Position numbers and translations under genes: made by a program
Shown here: piece after piece, positions 54,159-61,981 of the stretch
Position numbering within the stretch: position 1 is the first letter of the stretch
How the letters are laid out: each line of letters starts with the position of its first letter
NCBI RefSeq assembly: GCF_029846235.1
Contig: NZ_JARVWP010000006.1
Coordinates: 186,001-250,000, forward strand
From: Bradyrhizobium sp. CER78
Lineage (GTDB): Bacteria; Pseudomonadota; Alphaproteobacteria; Rhizobiales; Xanthobacteraceae
DNA length: 64,000 nucleotides
Direction: 5' to 3'
The notes under the pieces: model-generated
What the model was told of the DNA's origin: nothing
Seen by the model: only the letters and a program-made list of their open reading frames with translations
The model's database searches: none

Positions 54159-55034
54159 ATGACGTCGCTCAAAGCCAAGACGCTGTTCATCTCCGGCGCG
54201 AGCCGCGGCATTGGGCTCGCGATCGCGCTGCGGGCGGCGCGCGACGGCGCCAATGTCGCAATCGCGGCGAAGACCGCCGAGCCGCATCCGAAGCTGAAGG
54301 GCACGATCTACACCGCCGCCGACGAGGTCCGCGCCGCCGGCGGCAAGGCGCTGCCTGTGATCTGCGACATCAGGGACGAGGCCCAGGTGATGGCGGCGAT
54401 CGAGCAGACCGTCGCCGAGTTCGGCGGCATCGACGTCTGCGTCAACAATGCCAGTGCGATCAGCCTGACGGATTCGCAGGCCACCGACATGAAGCGCTAC
54501 GACCTGATGACCGATATCAACACCCGCGGCACTTTCATGGTGTCGAAATACTGCATCCCGCACCTGAAGAAGGCGGAGAATCCGCACATCCTGATGCTGT
54601 CGCCGCCGCTCGACATGAAGACGAAATGGTTCGAGCACTCGACCGCCTACACGATGGCGAAATTCGGCATGAGTATGTGCGTGCTCGGGTTGGCCGGCGA
54701 GCTGAAATCGGCCGGCGTCGCCGTCAACGCGCTGTGGCCGCGCACCACGATCGCAACCGCTGCGGTCGGCAACCTGCTCGGTGGCGATGCCATGATGCGC
54801 GCGAGCCGCACCCCCGAGATCATGGGCGATGCGGCCTATGCCATCATCACGCGGCCGTCGCGCGAATTCACCGGGCATTTCTGCATCGACGACAAGGTGC
54901 TCTATGCCAACGGCGTGCGCGACTTCGAGCATTACCGCGTCGATCCCTCGGTACCGCTGATGTCAGATTTCTTCGTGCCCGACGACGACGTGCCGCCGCC
55001 CGGCGTCACCGTGCAGGCGCTGCCGGCGCGCTGA
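54159..55034 (+). CDS. Short-chain dehydrogenase, HSDL2-like
   Basis: 291 aa. LFISGASRGIGLAIALRAARDGANVAIAAKTAEPHPKLKGTI in outline is the start of the HSDL2-type SDR subfamily. NNASAISL follows, and the active site is Ser in MLSPPLD with Tyr/Lys in YTMAKFGMSMC. The C-terminus HYRVDPSVPLMSDFFVPDDD is also typical. A fatty-acid or hydroxysteroid-like substrate is assumed for the group. The ATG at 54159 follows GAGGAG. Confidence 0.9.
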   Translation: MTSLKAKTLFISGASRGIGLAIALRAARDGANVAIAAKTAEPHPKLKGTIYTAADEVRAAGGKALPVICDIRDEAQVMAAIEQTVAEFGGIDVCVNNASAISLTDSQATDMKRYDLMTDINTRGTFMVSKYCIPHLKKAENPHILMLSPPLDMKTKWFEHSTAYTMAKFGMSMCVLGLAGELKSAGVAVNALWPRTTIATAAVGNLLGGDAMMRASRTPEIMGDAAYAIITRPSREFTGHFCIDDKVLYANGVRDFEHYRVDPSVPLMSDFFVPDDDVPPPGVTVQALPAR

Positions 55035-55035
55035 A

Positions 55036-55083
55036 GCATGATCCGGAAAAGTGCGAAGCGGTTTTCCGGAAAGATCATGCTCA
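55036..55083. repeat. GATC-ended palindromic repeat, copy 5
   Basis: AGCATGATCCGGAAAAGTGCG paired with CGGTTTTCCGGAAAGATCATGCT, the best-preserved copy in the window. It lies between convergent SDR and GIY-YIG genes. Confidence 0.8.
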
Positions 55084-55090
55084 AAAAAGA

Positions 55091-55426
55091 CTACACCACA
55101 GACGCGTTCAGCTGTGCGCGCCAGTGCGCCACGCGCTCCTTGAGCAGCGTGTCTCGCACATAGGCGAGTTCCTCTTCTTCGATCCGCTCCAGCGTTTCGA
55201 GCGACAGATTGTCCGCGCCATGCGCCGACCAGGCGCGCTGCAGCTCGGCATTGCGATGATTGCCCATCCGCAGCGTGAACCAGATCCGGTTCTGGATCTT
55301 GTCGAGATCGAGCGCCTGCCCGACCCAGACCGTGCCGGTCGCGCGGCAGCGGATCGCGAACACGCCGGCAACGCTCGCGCGCTTCTTGTAATCGGCGATG
55401 GCCAGCTTGCGGTCCTCGGTCTTCAT
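55091..55426 (-). CDS. GIY-YIG-like small protein
   Basis: 111 aa; GAGGAG lies 6 bases upstream of the ATG at 55426. VAGVFAIRCRATGTVWVGQALDLDKIQNRIWFTL in outline is a variant GIY-YIG core (GVF for GIY, WVG for YIG), followed by GNHRNAELQRAWSAHG. Small stand-alone members are common in rhizobia; nuclease activity is uncertain because the core is degenerate. It has its own promoter in the divergent region with the TACCCGGGCA site. Confidence 0.8.
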   Translation of the reverse strand: MKTEDRKLAIADYKKRASVAGVFAIRCRATGTVWVGQALDLDKIQNRIWFTLRMGNHRNAELQRAWSAHGADNLSLETLERIEEEELAYVRDTLLKERVAHWRAQLNASVV

Positions 55427-55454
55427 GGTGGCTCCTCTCGCCTCGGTGAGATGA

Positions 55455-55500
55455 TTTATACCCGGGCATTATTGACAAAGCAATTATGCCCGGGTAAAAA
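55455..55500. promoter_or_regulatory. Symmetric divergent promoter with two TACCCGGGCA operator-like sites
   Basis: Rightward: -35 TTGACA (55472-55477), 17-base spacer, -10 TAAAAA (55495-55500). Leftward: -35 TTGCTT (55483-55478), 17-base spacer, -10 TATAAA (55460-55455). TACCCGGGCA lies at 55459-55468 and its inverse TGCCCGGGTA at 55487-55496; each overlaps the first two bases of one -10 box. One regulator could control both genes. Confidence 0.65.
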
Positions 55501-55530
55501 ATGCCATCCGAACCCGATGGGACGACCAAC

Positions 55531-55956
55531 ATGGACACCACCTGCTATCTGGAGCCGACCTGGAACGCCGGGCGCGACTTTGCCCAGCGCGAGATCACGG
55601 GCGAGCTGGTGATGCTCAACCTGCTGCGCTTCCGCGAGATCGCCGATTATTCGCAAGACCCCGAGCTCGCCCCGCCGCAGCCGATATCAGGCGCGGAGGC
55701 GTACGACCGCTATGTCGCGCGCACGCTCCCGCATCTGCAGAAGAGTGGCGGCGACATCCTGTTCATGGGTGACGGCGGGTCGTTCCTGATCGGGCCCGAG
55801 GCCGAGCGCTGGGACCGTGCGATGCTGATCCGGCAGAAGAGCCGCGGCGCGTTCCTCGCCTTCGCGCTGGCGGACGCCTATCTCGCAGGGATCGGGCATC
55901 GCACGGCGGCGCTCGCCGATTCACGGCTGCTGCCGCTGGTCGAGCTGCCGCGATGA
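55531..55956 (+). CDS. DUF1330-like protein
   Basis: 141 aa from the ATG at 55531 (MDTTCYLEPTWNAGRDF). The earlier ATG at 55501 sits on the predicted -10/start region, so it is unlikely. ELVMLNLLRFREIADY, ISGAEAYDRYVART, GGSFLIGPEAERWDRAMLIRQKSRGAFLAFAL and HRTAALADSRLLPL follow the DUF1330/Dabb-like ferredoxin fold pattern. Function unknown. It ends 8 bases from the convergent GST gene. Confidence 0.75.
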   Translation: MDTTCYLEPTWNAGRDFAQREITGELVMLNLLRFREIADYSQDPELAPPQPISGAEAYDRYVARTLPHLQKSGGDILFMGDGGSFLIGPEAERWDRAMLIRQKSRGAFLAFALADAYLAGIGHRTAALADSRLLPLVELPR

Positions 55957-55964
55957 GCGCGTGT

Positions 55965-56630
55965 TTATCGGCCGACCTCGTACGGCCCGCCCTTCTCCAA
56001 GGCCCGCGCATAGGCCGGGCGGGCGTGGATGCGCTCGAGGAATGCGACGCAACGGGGGTGGCCGTCCTCGAGCCCGCCGCGCGCGGCGGCCGCCTCCAGC
56101 GGAAAGCTCATCTGGATGTCGGCGCCGGAGAATTCGCCACCGGCGAACCACTCGCTCTTGCCGAGCTCGCCTTCCCAATAGGCCATGTGCTGCTTGAGCT
56201 GCGGATTGACCAGCGTGGACAGCGCCTGGTTCGAGACCTTGCGCACCAGCGGCCGCAGCAGCGCCGGCGCGCGCTTCGGCATCAGCGTGAACAGCAGCTT
56301 CAGCAGCAGCGGCGTCATCGCCGATCCCTCGGCGTAGTGCAGCCAATAGGTGTAGCGCAGCCGCTCCGGCGTATCGGCCTGCGGGATCAGGCGGCCGTTG
56401 CCATAAGTCGCGATGATGTATTCGAGGATCGCGCCGGATTCCGCGATGGTGTTGCCGTTGTCGGTGACAACAGGCGACTTGCCGAGCGGATGGACCGCGC
56501 GCAGCTCCTTCGGCGCCCGCATGTCGGGCTGCCGCTGGTAGCGCACGATCTCGTAAGCAACGCCCAATTCCTCGAGCAGCCACAGCACGCGCTGCGAGCG
56601 GGAATTGTTGAGGTGATGAACCGTCAGCAT
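55965..56630 (-). CDS. Glutathione S-transferase
   Basis: 221 aa from the ATG at 56630 (MLTVHHLNNSRSQRVLWLLEELGVAY). N-terminal thioredoxin-like domain with NNSRSQRVLW (active-site region), KSPVVTDNGNTIAESGAIL (glutathione gamma-glutamyl site); C-terminal helical domain with WFAGGEFSGADIQMSFPLEAA. It conjugates or reduces small electrophiles with glutathione. Divergent from the DUF2239 gene, whose promoter carries TACCCGGGCA. Confidence 0.92.
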   Translation of the reverse strand: MLTVHHLNNSRSQRVLWLLEELGVAYEIVRYQRQPDMRAPKELRAVHPLGKSPVVTDNGNTIAESGAILEYIIATYGNGRLIPQADTPERLRYTYWLHYAEGSAMTPLLLKLLFTLMPKRAPALLRPLVRKVSNQALSTLVNPQLKQHMAYWEGELGKSEWFAGGEFSGADIQMSFPLEAAAARGGLEDGHPRCVAFLERIHARPAYARALEKGGPYEVGR

Positions 56631-56708
56631 GGGCGTCCTCTCAGATGTCAGCGCAATCGGGCGGCGTTTGGTGCCAGCCCGCCGCAAGAAAGTCGAGACG
56701 TCCGCGCC

Positions 56709-56737
56709 TGGATTACCCCGAATTACCCGGGCAATAT
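56709..56737 (+). promoter_or_regulatory. Predicted promoter of the DUF2239 gene with third TACCCGGGCA site
   Basis: -35 TGGATT (56709-56714), 17-base spacer, -10 CAATAT (56732-56737). TACCCGGGCA at 56724-56733 overlaps the -10 by two bases, the same geometry as both sites at 55455-55500. The ATG is 25 bases beyond the -10. Confidence 0.5.
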
Positions 56738-56761
56738 GCCGCGCAACCGAAGAGATCAGCG

Positions 56762-57349
56762 ATGAACCCAGCCTATGTCGCCTTTGAAAAAGAGCACCGC
56801 ATCGCCGCCGGTGATCTCCCCGAGGTCGCCCGCGCCGTCAAGCAGCTGCTCGACCAGCACAAGGATGCCGCGGTCCTGGTGTTCAACGGCCGCACTTCGG
56901 CGCTGGTCGATATCGACTTCCGCGGCTCGGTCGACGACGTGCTGGCGCGGCTGCCAAAGCCCGCCCGCCCGCTCGATGAGGAGCCGGCGGTGCCGGCCGC
57001 GCCGCGCGGGCCGGGACGACCAAAGCTTGGCGTCGTCGCGCGTGAGATCACACTGTTGCCGCGACACTGGGACTGGCTCGCGCAGCAGAAGGGCGGCGCG
57101 TCGGTTGCGATCCGCAAGCTGGTCGACGAGGCCCGGCGCTCAAGCGGCGACAAGGACCGCACGCGCGCAGCGCAGGATGCCGCCTATCGCTTCATGACCA
57201 CGATGGCCGGCAACCGGCCGCATTATGAGGAGGCGATCCGCGCGCTGTTCGCGCACGACCGGCGGCGCTTCGCGACCCTGATCGCGGACTGGCCGGCCGA
57301 TATCCGCGACCACGCCATCGCGCTCGCTCATAGCGATCAAGCGGACTGA
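56762..57349 (+). CDS. DUF2239 family protein
   Basis: 195 aa. MNPAYVAFEKEHRIAAGDLPEVARAVKQLLD, LVFNGRTSALVDIDFRGSVDDVLARL, GRPKLGVVAREITLLPRHWDWLAQQKGGASVAIRKLVDEARR and NRPHYEEAIRALFAHDRRRFATLIADWPADI in outline cover the family from end to end. The middle GRPKLGVVAREITLLPRHWDWL looks DNA-binding (AT-hook-like GRPK plus helix). A regulatory role is possible and it could even be the TACCCGGGCA binder; that is inference. Confidence 0.85.
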   Translation: MNPAYVAFEKEHRIAAGDLPEVARAVKQLLDQHKDAAVLVFNGRTSALVDIDFRGSVDDVLARLPKPARPLDEEPAVPAAPRGPGRPKLGVVAREITLLPRHWDWLAQQKGGASVAIRKLVDEARRSSGDKDRTRAAQDAAYRFMTTMAGNRPHYEEAIRALFAHDRRRFATLIADWPADIRDHAIALAHSDQAD

Positions 57350-57354
57350 CTCGT

Positions 57355-57537
57355 GGTGAGATTAGGTCGAACACCAACCGCGACGGCGCAGCCCCCTCGC
57401 CCCGTTCTTACGGGGAGAGGGTTGGGGTGAGGGGCCGCCTCCGCATACTCGGCGATAGTTGAATTTGCGGAGACTCCCCCTCACCCGGAACGCATCTCCC
57501 GATGCGTTCCGACCTCTCCCCGCACGCGGGGCGAGGT
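57355..57537. repeat. Divergent member of the MITE-like/hairpin repeat family
   Basis: Starts GTGAGATTAGGTCGAACACC, then CCCCTCGCCCCGTTCTTACGGGGAGAGG and GAACGCATCTCCCGATGCGTTC and ends CCTCTCCCCGCACGCGGGGCGAGG. It shares the GAGATTAGGT opening and the TCACCCGGA block with the copies at 42667 and 59791. Confidence 0.6.
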
Positions 57538-57592
57538 AAGCAGCACCTGCTCCCACTGCCGTCCTGACGATCTCAGTTTTTGGAATTTGAAC

Positions 57593-58942
57593 GTGTCCAA
57601 CCCTCCCTCCCTACGCAAAGCCTTCTTGTCGTTCCTGGCGCCGATGCTGCTGAGCAATGTGCTGCAGTCGCTGTTTGGCACCATCAACGGCGTCTATCTC
57701 GGACAGATGATCGGCGTCGACGCGCTGGCGGCGGCATCGGTGTTCTTCCCGGTGATGTTCTTCTTTATCTCCTTCGTGATCGGCCTGAGCGCGGGCGCCT
57801 CGGTCATGATCGGCCAGGCCTGGGGCGCCGGCGAGCCCGACCGGGTGAAGGCCGTTGCCGGCACCACCATGACGGTGACGCTGCTGCTCGCGCTGGCGAT
57901 CGCAATCCTCGGCGGCCTGTTCGCCCGCCCGCTCTTGATCGCGCTTGCCACGCCGCCTGATGTCCTCGACGCCGCGGTGTCCTATGCGCGGATCATGATG
58001 ATCACGATGCCGGTGACGTTCGCATTCCTGCTGCTCGCGGCGATGATGCGCGGCGTCGGTGACACTGTGACGCCGCTGGTGGCGCTGACGGTCTCGACCG
58101 CTGTCGGCCTGGTGGTGACGCCGGCGCTGATCCGCGGCTGGCTCGGCCTGCCGATGCTGGGCGTCGCCAGCGCCGCAATTGCCTCCGCCGTCTCGGGCGT
58201 GGTGACGCTGCTCTGGCTGCATGTCCACATGCTCAGGCACAAGCACCCGCTCGCCTTCGACACAGCGTTCCTGCGCGCGATGCGGCCGAAGGGCGCGCTG
58301 CTGCGCATCGTGCTGCGGCTCGGCATTCCGACCGCGATCGGCATGGTGGTGGTCTCGCTCGCCGAACTGGTGCTGCTCGGCCTCGTCAACGGGTTCGGCT
58401 CGGACGCCACCGCCGCCTATGGCGCGGTCAACCAGGTGATCGGCTATGTGCAGTTTCCGGCGATCTCGATCGCCATCACGACCTCGATCTTCGGCGCGCA
58501 GGCGATCGGCCGCGGCGAACCCGGCCGGGTCGGCGCCATCGTCAGAGCCGGGCTCGAGATGAATCTCGCGCTGACCGGCGGGCTGGTGGTGCTCGGCTAT
58601 CTCTTTGCGCGGCCGCTGATGGGCTTCTTCATCGTCGACCCGACGGTGCTCGCGCTAGCCCAGCAGCTGCTGTACATCGTGCTGTGGAGCATGGTGCTGT
58701 TCGGCATGGCCACGGTGTTTTCCGGCGCGATGCGCGCCGGCGGCACGGTGTGGATGCCGCTGTTCATCTCGACCCTGGCGATCGCGGCGGTCGAGGTGCC
58801 GGTCGCGACCCTGCTCAGCCGCGCCATCGGCATCAGCGGCATCTGGATCGCCTATCCCGTCACCTTCGCAACTATGTTCCTGTTGCAGATGGCCTATTAC
58901 GCCCTGGTATGGCGCAAGCAGACCATCAAGCGGCTGATTTGA
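57593..58942 (+). CDS. MATE family efflux transporter
   Basis: 449 aa from a GTG at 57593 (TGGAA 7 bases upstream). Twelve helices in two MatE repeats. FLAPMLLSNVLQSLFGTINGVYLGQMIG is the conserved helix 1-2 block, GLSAGASVMIGQAWGAGEPDRVK helix 2-3, and LRLGIPTAIGMVVVSLAELVLLGLVN starts the second repeat. It exports cationic drugs or metabolites against Na+ or H+. Substrate unknown. Confidence 0.93.
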   Translation: MSNPPSLRKAFLSFLAPMLLSNVLQSLFGTINGVYLGQMIGVDALAAASVFFPVMFFFISFVIGLSAGASVMIGQAWGAGEPDRVKAVAGTTMTVTLLLALAIAILGGLFARPLLIALATPPDVLDAAVSYARIMMITMPVTFAFLLLAAMMRGVGDTVTPLVALTVSTAVGLVVTPALIRGWLGLPMLGVASAAIASAVSGVVTLLWLHVHMLRHKHPLAFDTAFLRAMRPKGALLRIVLRLGIPTAIGMVVVSLAELVLLGLVNGFGSDATAAYGAVNQVIGYVQFPAISIAITTSIFGAQAIGRGEPGRVGAIVRAGLEMNLALTGGLVVLGYLFARPLMGFFIVDPTVLALAQQLLYIVLWSMVLFGMATVFSGAMRAGGTVWMPLFISTLAIAAVEVPVATLLSRAIGISGIWIAYPVTFATMFLLQMAYYALVWRKQTIKRLI

Positions 58943-58968
58943 CATCATGCACTGCTACTCACATGATG
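58943..58968. promoter_or_regulatory. Inverted repeat CATCATG-N12-CATGATG
   Basis: CATCATG (58943-58949) and CATGATG (58962-58968) straddle the AT-rich gap before the isomerase gene; the first copy touches the MATE stop. Possible operator or weak terminator. Confidence 0.35.
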
Positions 58969-59053
58969 AGTATCATATTCTACCGATGGCACCTGCGACA
59001 GCAGGCCCATGCTACAATGAGCCCAAACGAGACAAGCTGAGGGAGAGACCGCC

Positions 59054-59659
59054 GTGAGCCAAAATCCGCAATTCCTGTTCGATTTCGGCAGCCCCAACGC
59101 GTTCCTCAGCCACAAGGCGATCCCGGCGATCGAACAACGCACCGGCGTCAAGTTCGAATATGTCCCGATCCTGCTCGGCGGCATCTTCAAGGCCACCAAC
59201 AACAAATCGCCGGCCGAAACGCTGGCGGGGGTCAAGAACAAGCCCGAGTTCATGAAGATCGAGACCGAGCGCTTCCTCAAACGCTTCAACGTCAAGCCCT
59301 ACACCTGGAACCCGTTCTTCCCGGTCAACACGCTGAACCTGATGCGCGCGGCGGTCGCCGCCCAGTTCGAGGGCGTGTTCGAGAAGTATATCGAGGCGGC
59401 TTTCCACCACATGTGGGTCGAGCCGAAGAAGATGGACGATCCGGAAGTTGCCGGCAAAGCGCTCGCGTCCTCCGGCCTGGATGCTGCAAAGCTGTTCGCC
59501 CGCGCGCAGGACGCTGACGTCAAGGGGAAGCTGATGGAATACACCCAGTCGGCCGTCGAGCGCGGCGCGTTCGGCTCGCCGACCTTCTTCGTCGGCAAGG
59601 AGATCTTCTTCGGCAAGGAGCAGCTGCGCGAAGTCGAGGAATTGGTGTCGGGAAAGTGA
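59054..59659 (+). CDS. DsbA-fold isomerase (2-hydroxychromene-2-carboxylate isomerase family)
   Basis: 201 aa from a GTG at 59054 following GAGGGAGAG. PQFLFDFGSPNAFLSHKAIPAIEQRTG carries the glutathione-activating Ser region of kappa-class GST/HCCA isomerases. YVPILLGGIFKATNN, NVKPYTWNPFFPVNTLNLMRA and RGAFGSPTFFVGKEIFFGKEQL match the family. The named reaction belongs to naphthalene degradation; with no such pathway nearby the true substrate is unknown. Confidence 0.9.
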   Translation: MSQNPQFLFDFGSPNAFLSHKAIPAIEQRTGVKFEYVPILLGGIFKATNNKSPAETLAGVKNKPEFMKIETERFLKRFNVKPYTWNPFFPVNTLNLMRAAVAAQFEGVFEKYIEAAFHHMWVEPKKMDDPEVAGKALASSGLDAAKLFARAQDADVKGKLMEYTQSAVERGAFGSPTFFVGKEIFFGKEQLREVEELVSGK

Positions 59660-59663
59660 CGTA

Positions 59664-59787
59664 GTCATTCCGGGGCGATGTGCAGCATCGAACCCTCAGG
59701 TGCGCAATTGCGCACCGAGAATCTCGAGATTCCCCGCTGCGCAATTGCGCAGCTGCGGTCTGGTCCTTCGGACCATCCCGGAATGAC
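59664..59787. repeat. Palindromic repeat, GTCATTCCGGGGCG family, copy 4
   Basis: GTCATTCCGGGGCGATGTGC at the left and CATCCCGGAATGAC at the right. The inner part holds GGTGCGCAATTGCGCACC, GAATCTCGAGATTC and GCTGCGCAATTGCGCAGC, so it is longer than the other copies. Confidence 0.74.
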
Positions 59788-59790
59788 GCT

Positions 59791-60008
59791 AGAGCCTGAT
59801 GAGATTAGGTTGAGCTGGAATGGCGTCGAAGGTTCACCTCTCCCTTGGGAGAGGTCGATTTGCGCAGCAAATCGGGTGAGGGGTTATGGTCTATCGAGAG
59901 GGCAAGAGCCCTCACCCGGATTGCTTCGCAATCCGACCTCTCCCCAACGGGGAGAGGTGAACCGAGACCGCGCCAAACCGATTCAACCAGAACTCATCCC
60001 GCTTTAGA
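59791..60008. repeat. Long (about 218-bp) MITE-like repeat, copy 2, with terminal inverted repeats
   Basis: Left end GCCTGATGAGATTAGGTTGA (from 59794) and the reverse complement of the right end, GCGGGATGAGTTCTGGTTGA (from 60003 down), match at most positions, giving roughly 25-base imperfect terminal inverted repeats. Inside are the same hairpin blocks as at 42667. There is no ORF. Confidence 0.75.
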
Positions 60009-60098
60009 GCCGGTAGCGAATAGTGATTAGCCAATCGCGAACCAGCATCTATATGTGTTCCCCATTCGCATTTGCTCAATCAAGAAGGAAAAATTCCC

Positions 60099-61016
60099 AT
60101 GCGTGTTCTCGTGGTCGGCGCCGGTGCGATCGGCGGGTATTTCGGCGGACGGATGCTTCAGGCCGGCCGTGACGTCACCTTCCTGGTGCGGCACCGCCGC
60201 GCCGCCGAGCTCGCTTCGGCCGGGCTCGTGATCAAGAGCCCGAACGGCGATGTCACACTGAACAATCCGCCGACCGTGCAGGCCGACAAGCTCTCGGACA
60301 AGTTCGACGTCGTACTGCTCAGCTGCAAGGCGTTCGACCTCGAGGACGCGATCAAGTCGTTTGCACCCGCGGTCGGCGACAAGACCGCGATCATCCCGCT
60401 GCTCAACGGCATGCTGCATCTCGATGCGCTGGAGAAGAAGTTCGGCGCCCAGCATGTGCTCGGCGGCCTCTGCGCGATCGCGGCGACGCTGAACGAGAAG
60501 CGCGAGGTGGTGCAGCTGCAGCCGATGCAGTCGCTCGGCTTCGGCGAGCGCGCCGGCGGCACGTCGGACCGGGTGCGCGCGATCGCCGACACATTCTCCG
60601 TCGTCAACGGCGCGGCTGCCAGCGACCACATCATGCAGGACATGTGGGAGAAGTGGGTGTTCCTGGCATCGCTCGCCGCCTCCACCAGCCTGATGCGGAC
60701 CTCGGTCGGCAACATCCTTGCCGCGCCCGGCGGCCAGGATTTCCTGCTCGGCATCCTCGACGAATGCAGCGCGATCGCGGCCGACGCCGGCCACATGCCG
60801 GGCGGCCCGTTCTTCCAGCGCACCCGCGGGCTGCTCACCACCGAAGGCTCGCCGATGACCGCATCGATGTTCCGCGACATCAAGGCGGGGCTGCCGGTCG
60901 AAGCCGATCACGTGATCGGCGACCTGATCGTGCGCGCCGACGCCGCGAAGATCCCGGTGCCGAAGCTGCGCACGGCGTATACGCATCTCAAGGCGTACGA
61001 GAAGCAGCGGGGCTGA
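60099..61016 (+). CDS. Ketopantoate reductase family protein
   Basis: 305 aa from the ATG at 60099 (MRVLVVGAGAIGGYFGGRMLQAGRDV). GAGAIGGYFGG binds NADP; LLSCKAFDLEDAI contains the conserved Lys region, PLLNGMLHLDAL and MWEKWVFLASLAASTSLMR follow with the catalytic Lys, and IKAGLPVEADHVIGDLI has the catalytic Glu. PanE reduces 2-dehydropantoate for CoA synthesis, but this paralogous group is broad. No panB/panC nearby, so no gene symbol is given. Confidence 0.88.
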   Translation: MRVLVVGAGAIGGYFGGRMLQAGRDVTFLVRHRRAAELASAGLVIKSPNGDVTLNNPPTVQADKLSDKFDVVLLSCKAFDLEDAIKSFAPAVGDKTAIIPLLNGMLHLDALEKKFGAQHVLGGLCAIAATLNEKREVVQLQPMQSLGFGERAGGTSDRVRAIADTFSVVNGAAASDHIMQDMWEKWVFLASLAASTSLMRTSVGNILAAPGGQDFLLGILDECSAIAADAGHMPGGPFFQRTRGLLTTEGSPMTASMFRDIKAGLPVEADHVIGDLIVRADAAKIPVPKLRTAYTHLKAYEKQRG

Positions 61017-61020
61017 TCTC

Positions 61021-61182
61021 CACCCTCCCCTGGAGGGGGAGGGTCGGCTCACGCCGAGCGAAGCGAGATGTGAGGCGGGGTGGGGTGATCTCTCAACACG
61101 GGCAATGTTCGCGTGGAGAGACCGTCACCCCACCTCGTCGCTCATTGCATTCGCGCCGATCCTCCCCCTCCAGGGGAGGATG
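61021..61182. repeat. Hairpin repeat (CACCCTCCCCTGGAGGGGGAGGG type)
   Basis: CACCCTCCCCTGGAGGGGGAGGGTCGG at the left and CGATCCTCCCCCTCCAGGGGAGGATGG at the right, with inner GGCGGGGTGGGGTGA / TCACCCCACCTCG pairing. It lies between convergent panE-like and cytochrome genes. Confidence 0.68.
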
Positions 61183-61198
61183 GCCGAGTGCCGTGCCG

Positions 61199-61780
61199 CT
61201 ACAAATGCGCCAGATAATGCGCGAGCGCGGTGATCTCCTCGTCGCTCAAGGGATACGCGACATCGGCCATCGCCGCCTGCGCGCCGCCGGAGCGCTGCCC
61301 TGACTTGTAGTCGTGCAGCGCCTTGACGAGATATTCCTCGCGCTGGCCGGCGATGCGGGCGACCGCCTTGGTGCCGGCAAAGCCGTCGCCATGGCATGAG
61401 GCGCAGCGGCGGCCGACCGCGGCCTGCTTGCCCTTCTCGGACAAATCAGGGTTGTCGTCCTTGCCGCCCTTGAATGGCGGCAGCGACGCGAAATAGGCGC
61501 CGAGATTGCGGATGTCGTCGTTGTTGAGCTGCTCGACGATCGGCTGCATCTGCTCGTTCTTGCGCGCGCCGGCGCGGAAGTACACCAGCTGCCACTGAAT
61601 GAATTGGTCGAGCTGGCCGGCCAGCGATGGAATGTTCTCGGTCTGCGAGATGCCGTTGTCGCCATGACAACCGGCGCAGATTTCGGCCTTCGCCTTGCCG
61701 GCAGCATTGTCCGCCGCTTGGGCGAACGACGTCAGCGCGACCGCCGACGCGAACAGCATTCCGAGGGACACAACGCGCAT
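61199..61780 (-). CDS. Diheme c-type cytochrome
   Basis: 193 aa. Signal peptide MRVVSLGMLFASAVALTSFAQA, then two heme sites, CAGCHGDNG (about residue 35) and CASCHGDGF (about 127), as in cytochrome c4/c553-type tandem proteins. It lies 200 bases downstream of a PQQ-type sugar dehydrogenase on the same strand, so it is probably its periplasmic electron acceptor. Confidence 0.92.
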   Translation of the reverse strand: MRVVSLGMLFASAVALTSFAQAADNAAGKAKAEICAGCHGDNGISQTENIPSLAGQLDQFIQWQLVYFRAGARKNEQMQPIVEQLNNDDIRNLGAYFASLPPFKGGKDDNPDLSEKGKQAAVGRRCASCHGDGFAGTKAVARIAGQREEYLVKALHDYKSGQRSGGAQAAMADVAYPLSDEEITALAHYLAHL

Positions 61781-61879
61781 TGTCAGTTTCTCCGGCGGTC
61801 ATTGCCGGGCGTCTGTCCCCGAGCTGATCGAGGAAGCCCCGGCAATCCATCAGGTTTAAAAAGGGTTCTTGTTGGATGG

Positions 61880-61902
61880 ATGCCCGGATCAAGTCCGGGC
61901 AT
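61880..61902. terminator. Hairpin ATGCCCGGA-N5-TCCGGGCAT
   Basis: A perfect 9-bp stem with a 5-base loop between the dehydrogenase stop and the cytochrome start (minus strand). It lacks a T-run and may be a repeat or an attenuating hairpin that lowers cytochrome expression. Confidence 0.5.
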
Positions 61903-61981
61903 GACGAGGTTGTTCCGTTACCCGATCGCGACAGAAGCTGCGGCCACCTCACGGCCACCGCAGCCCCCGCTCGTTCGACTG

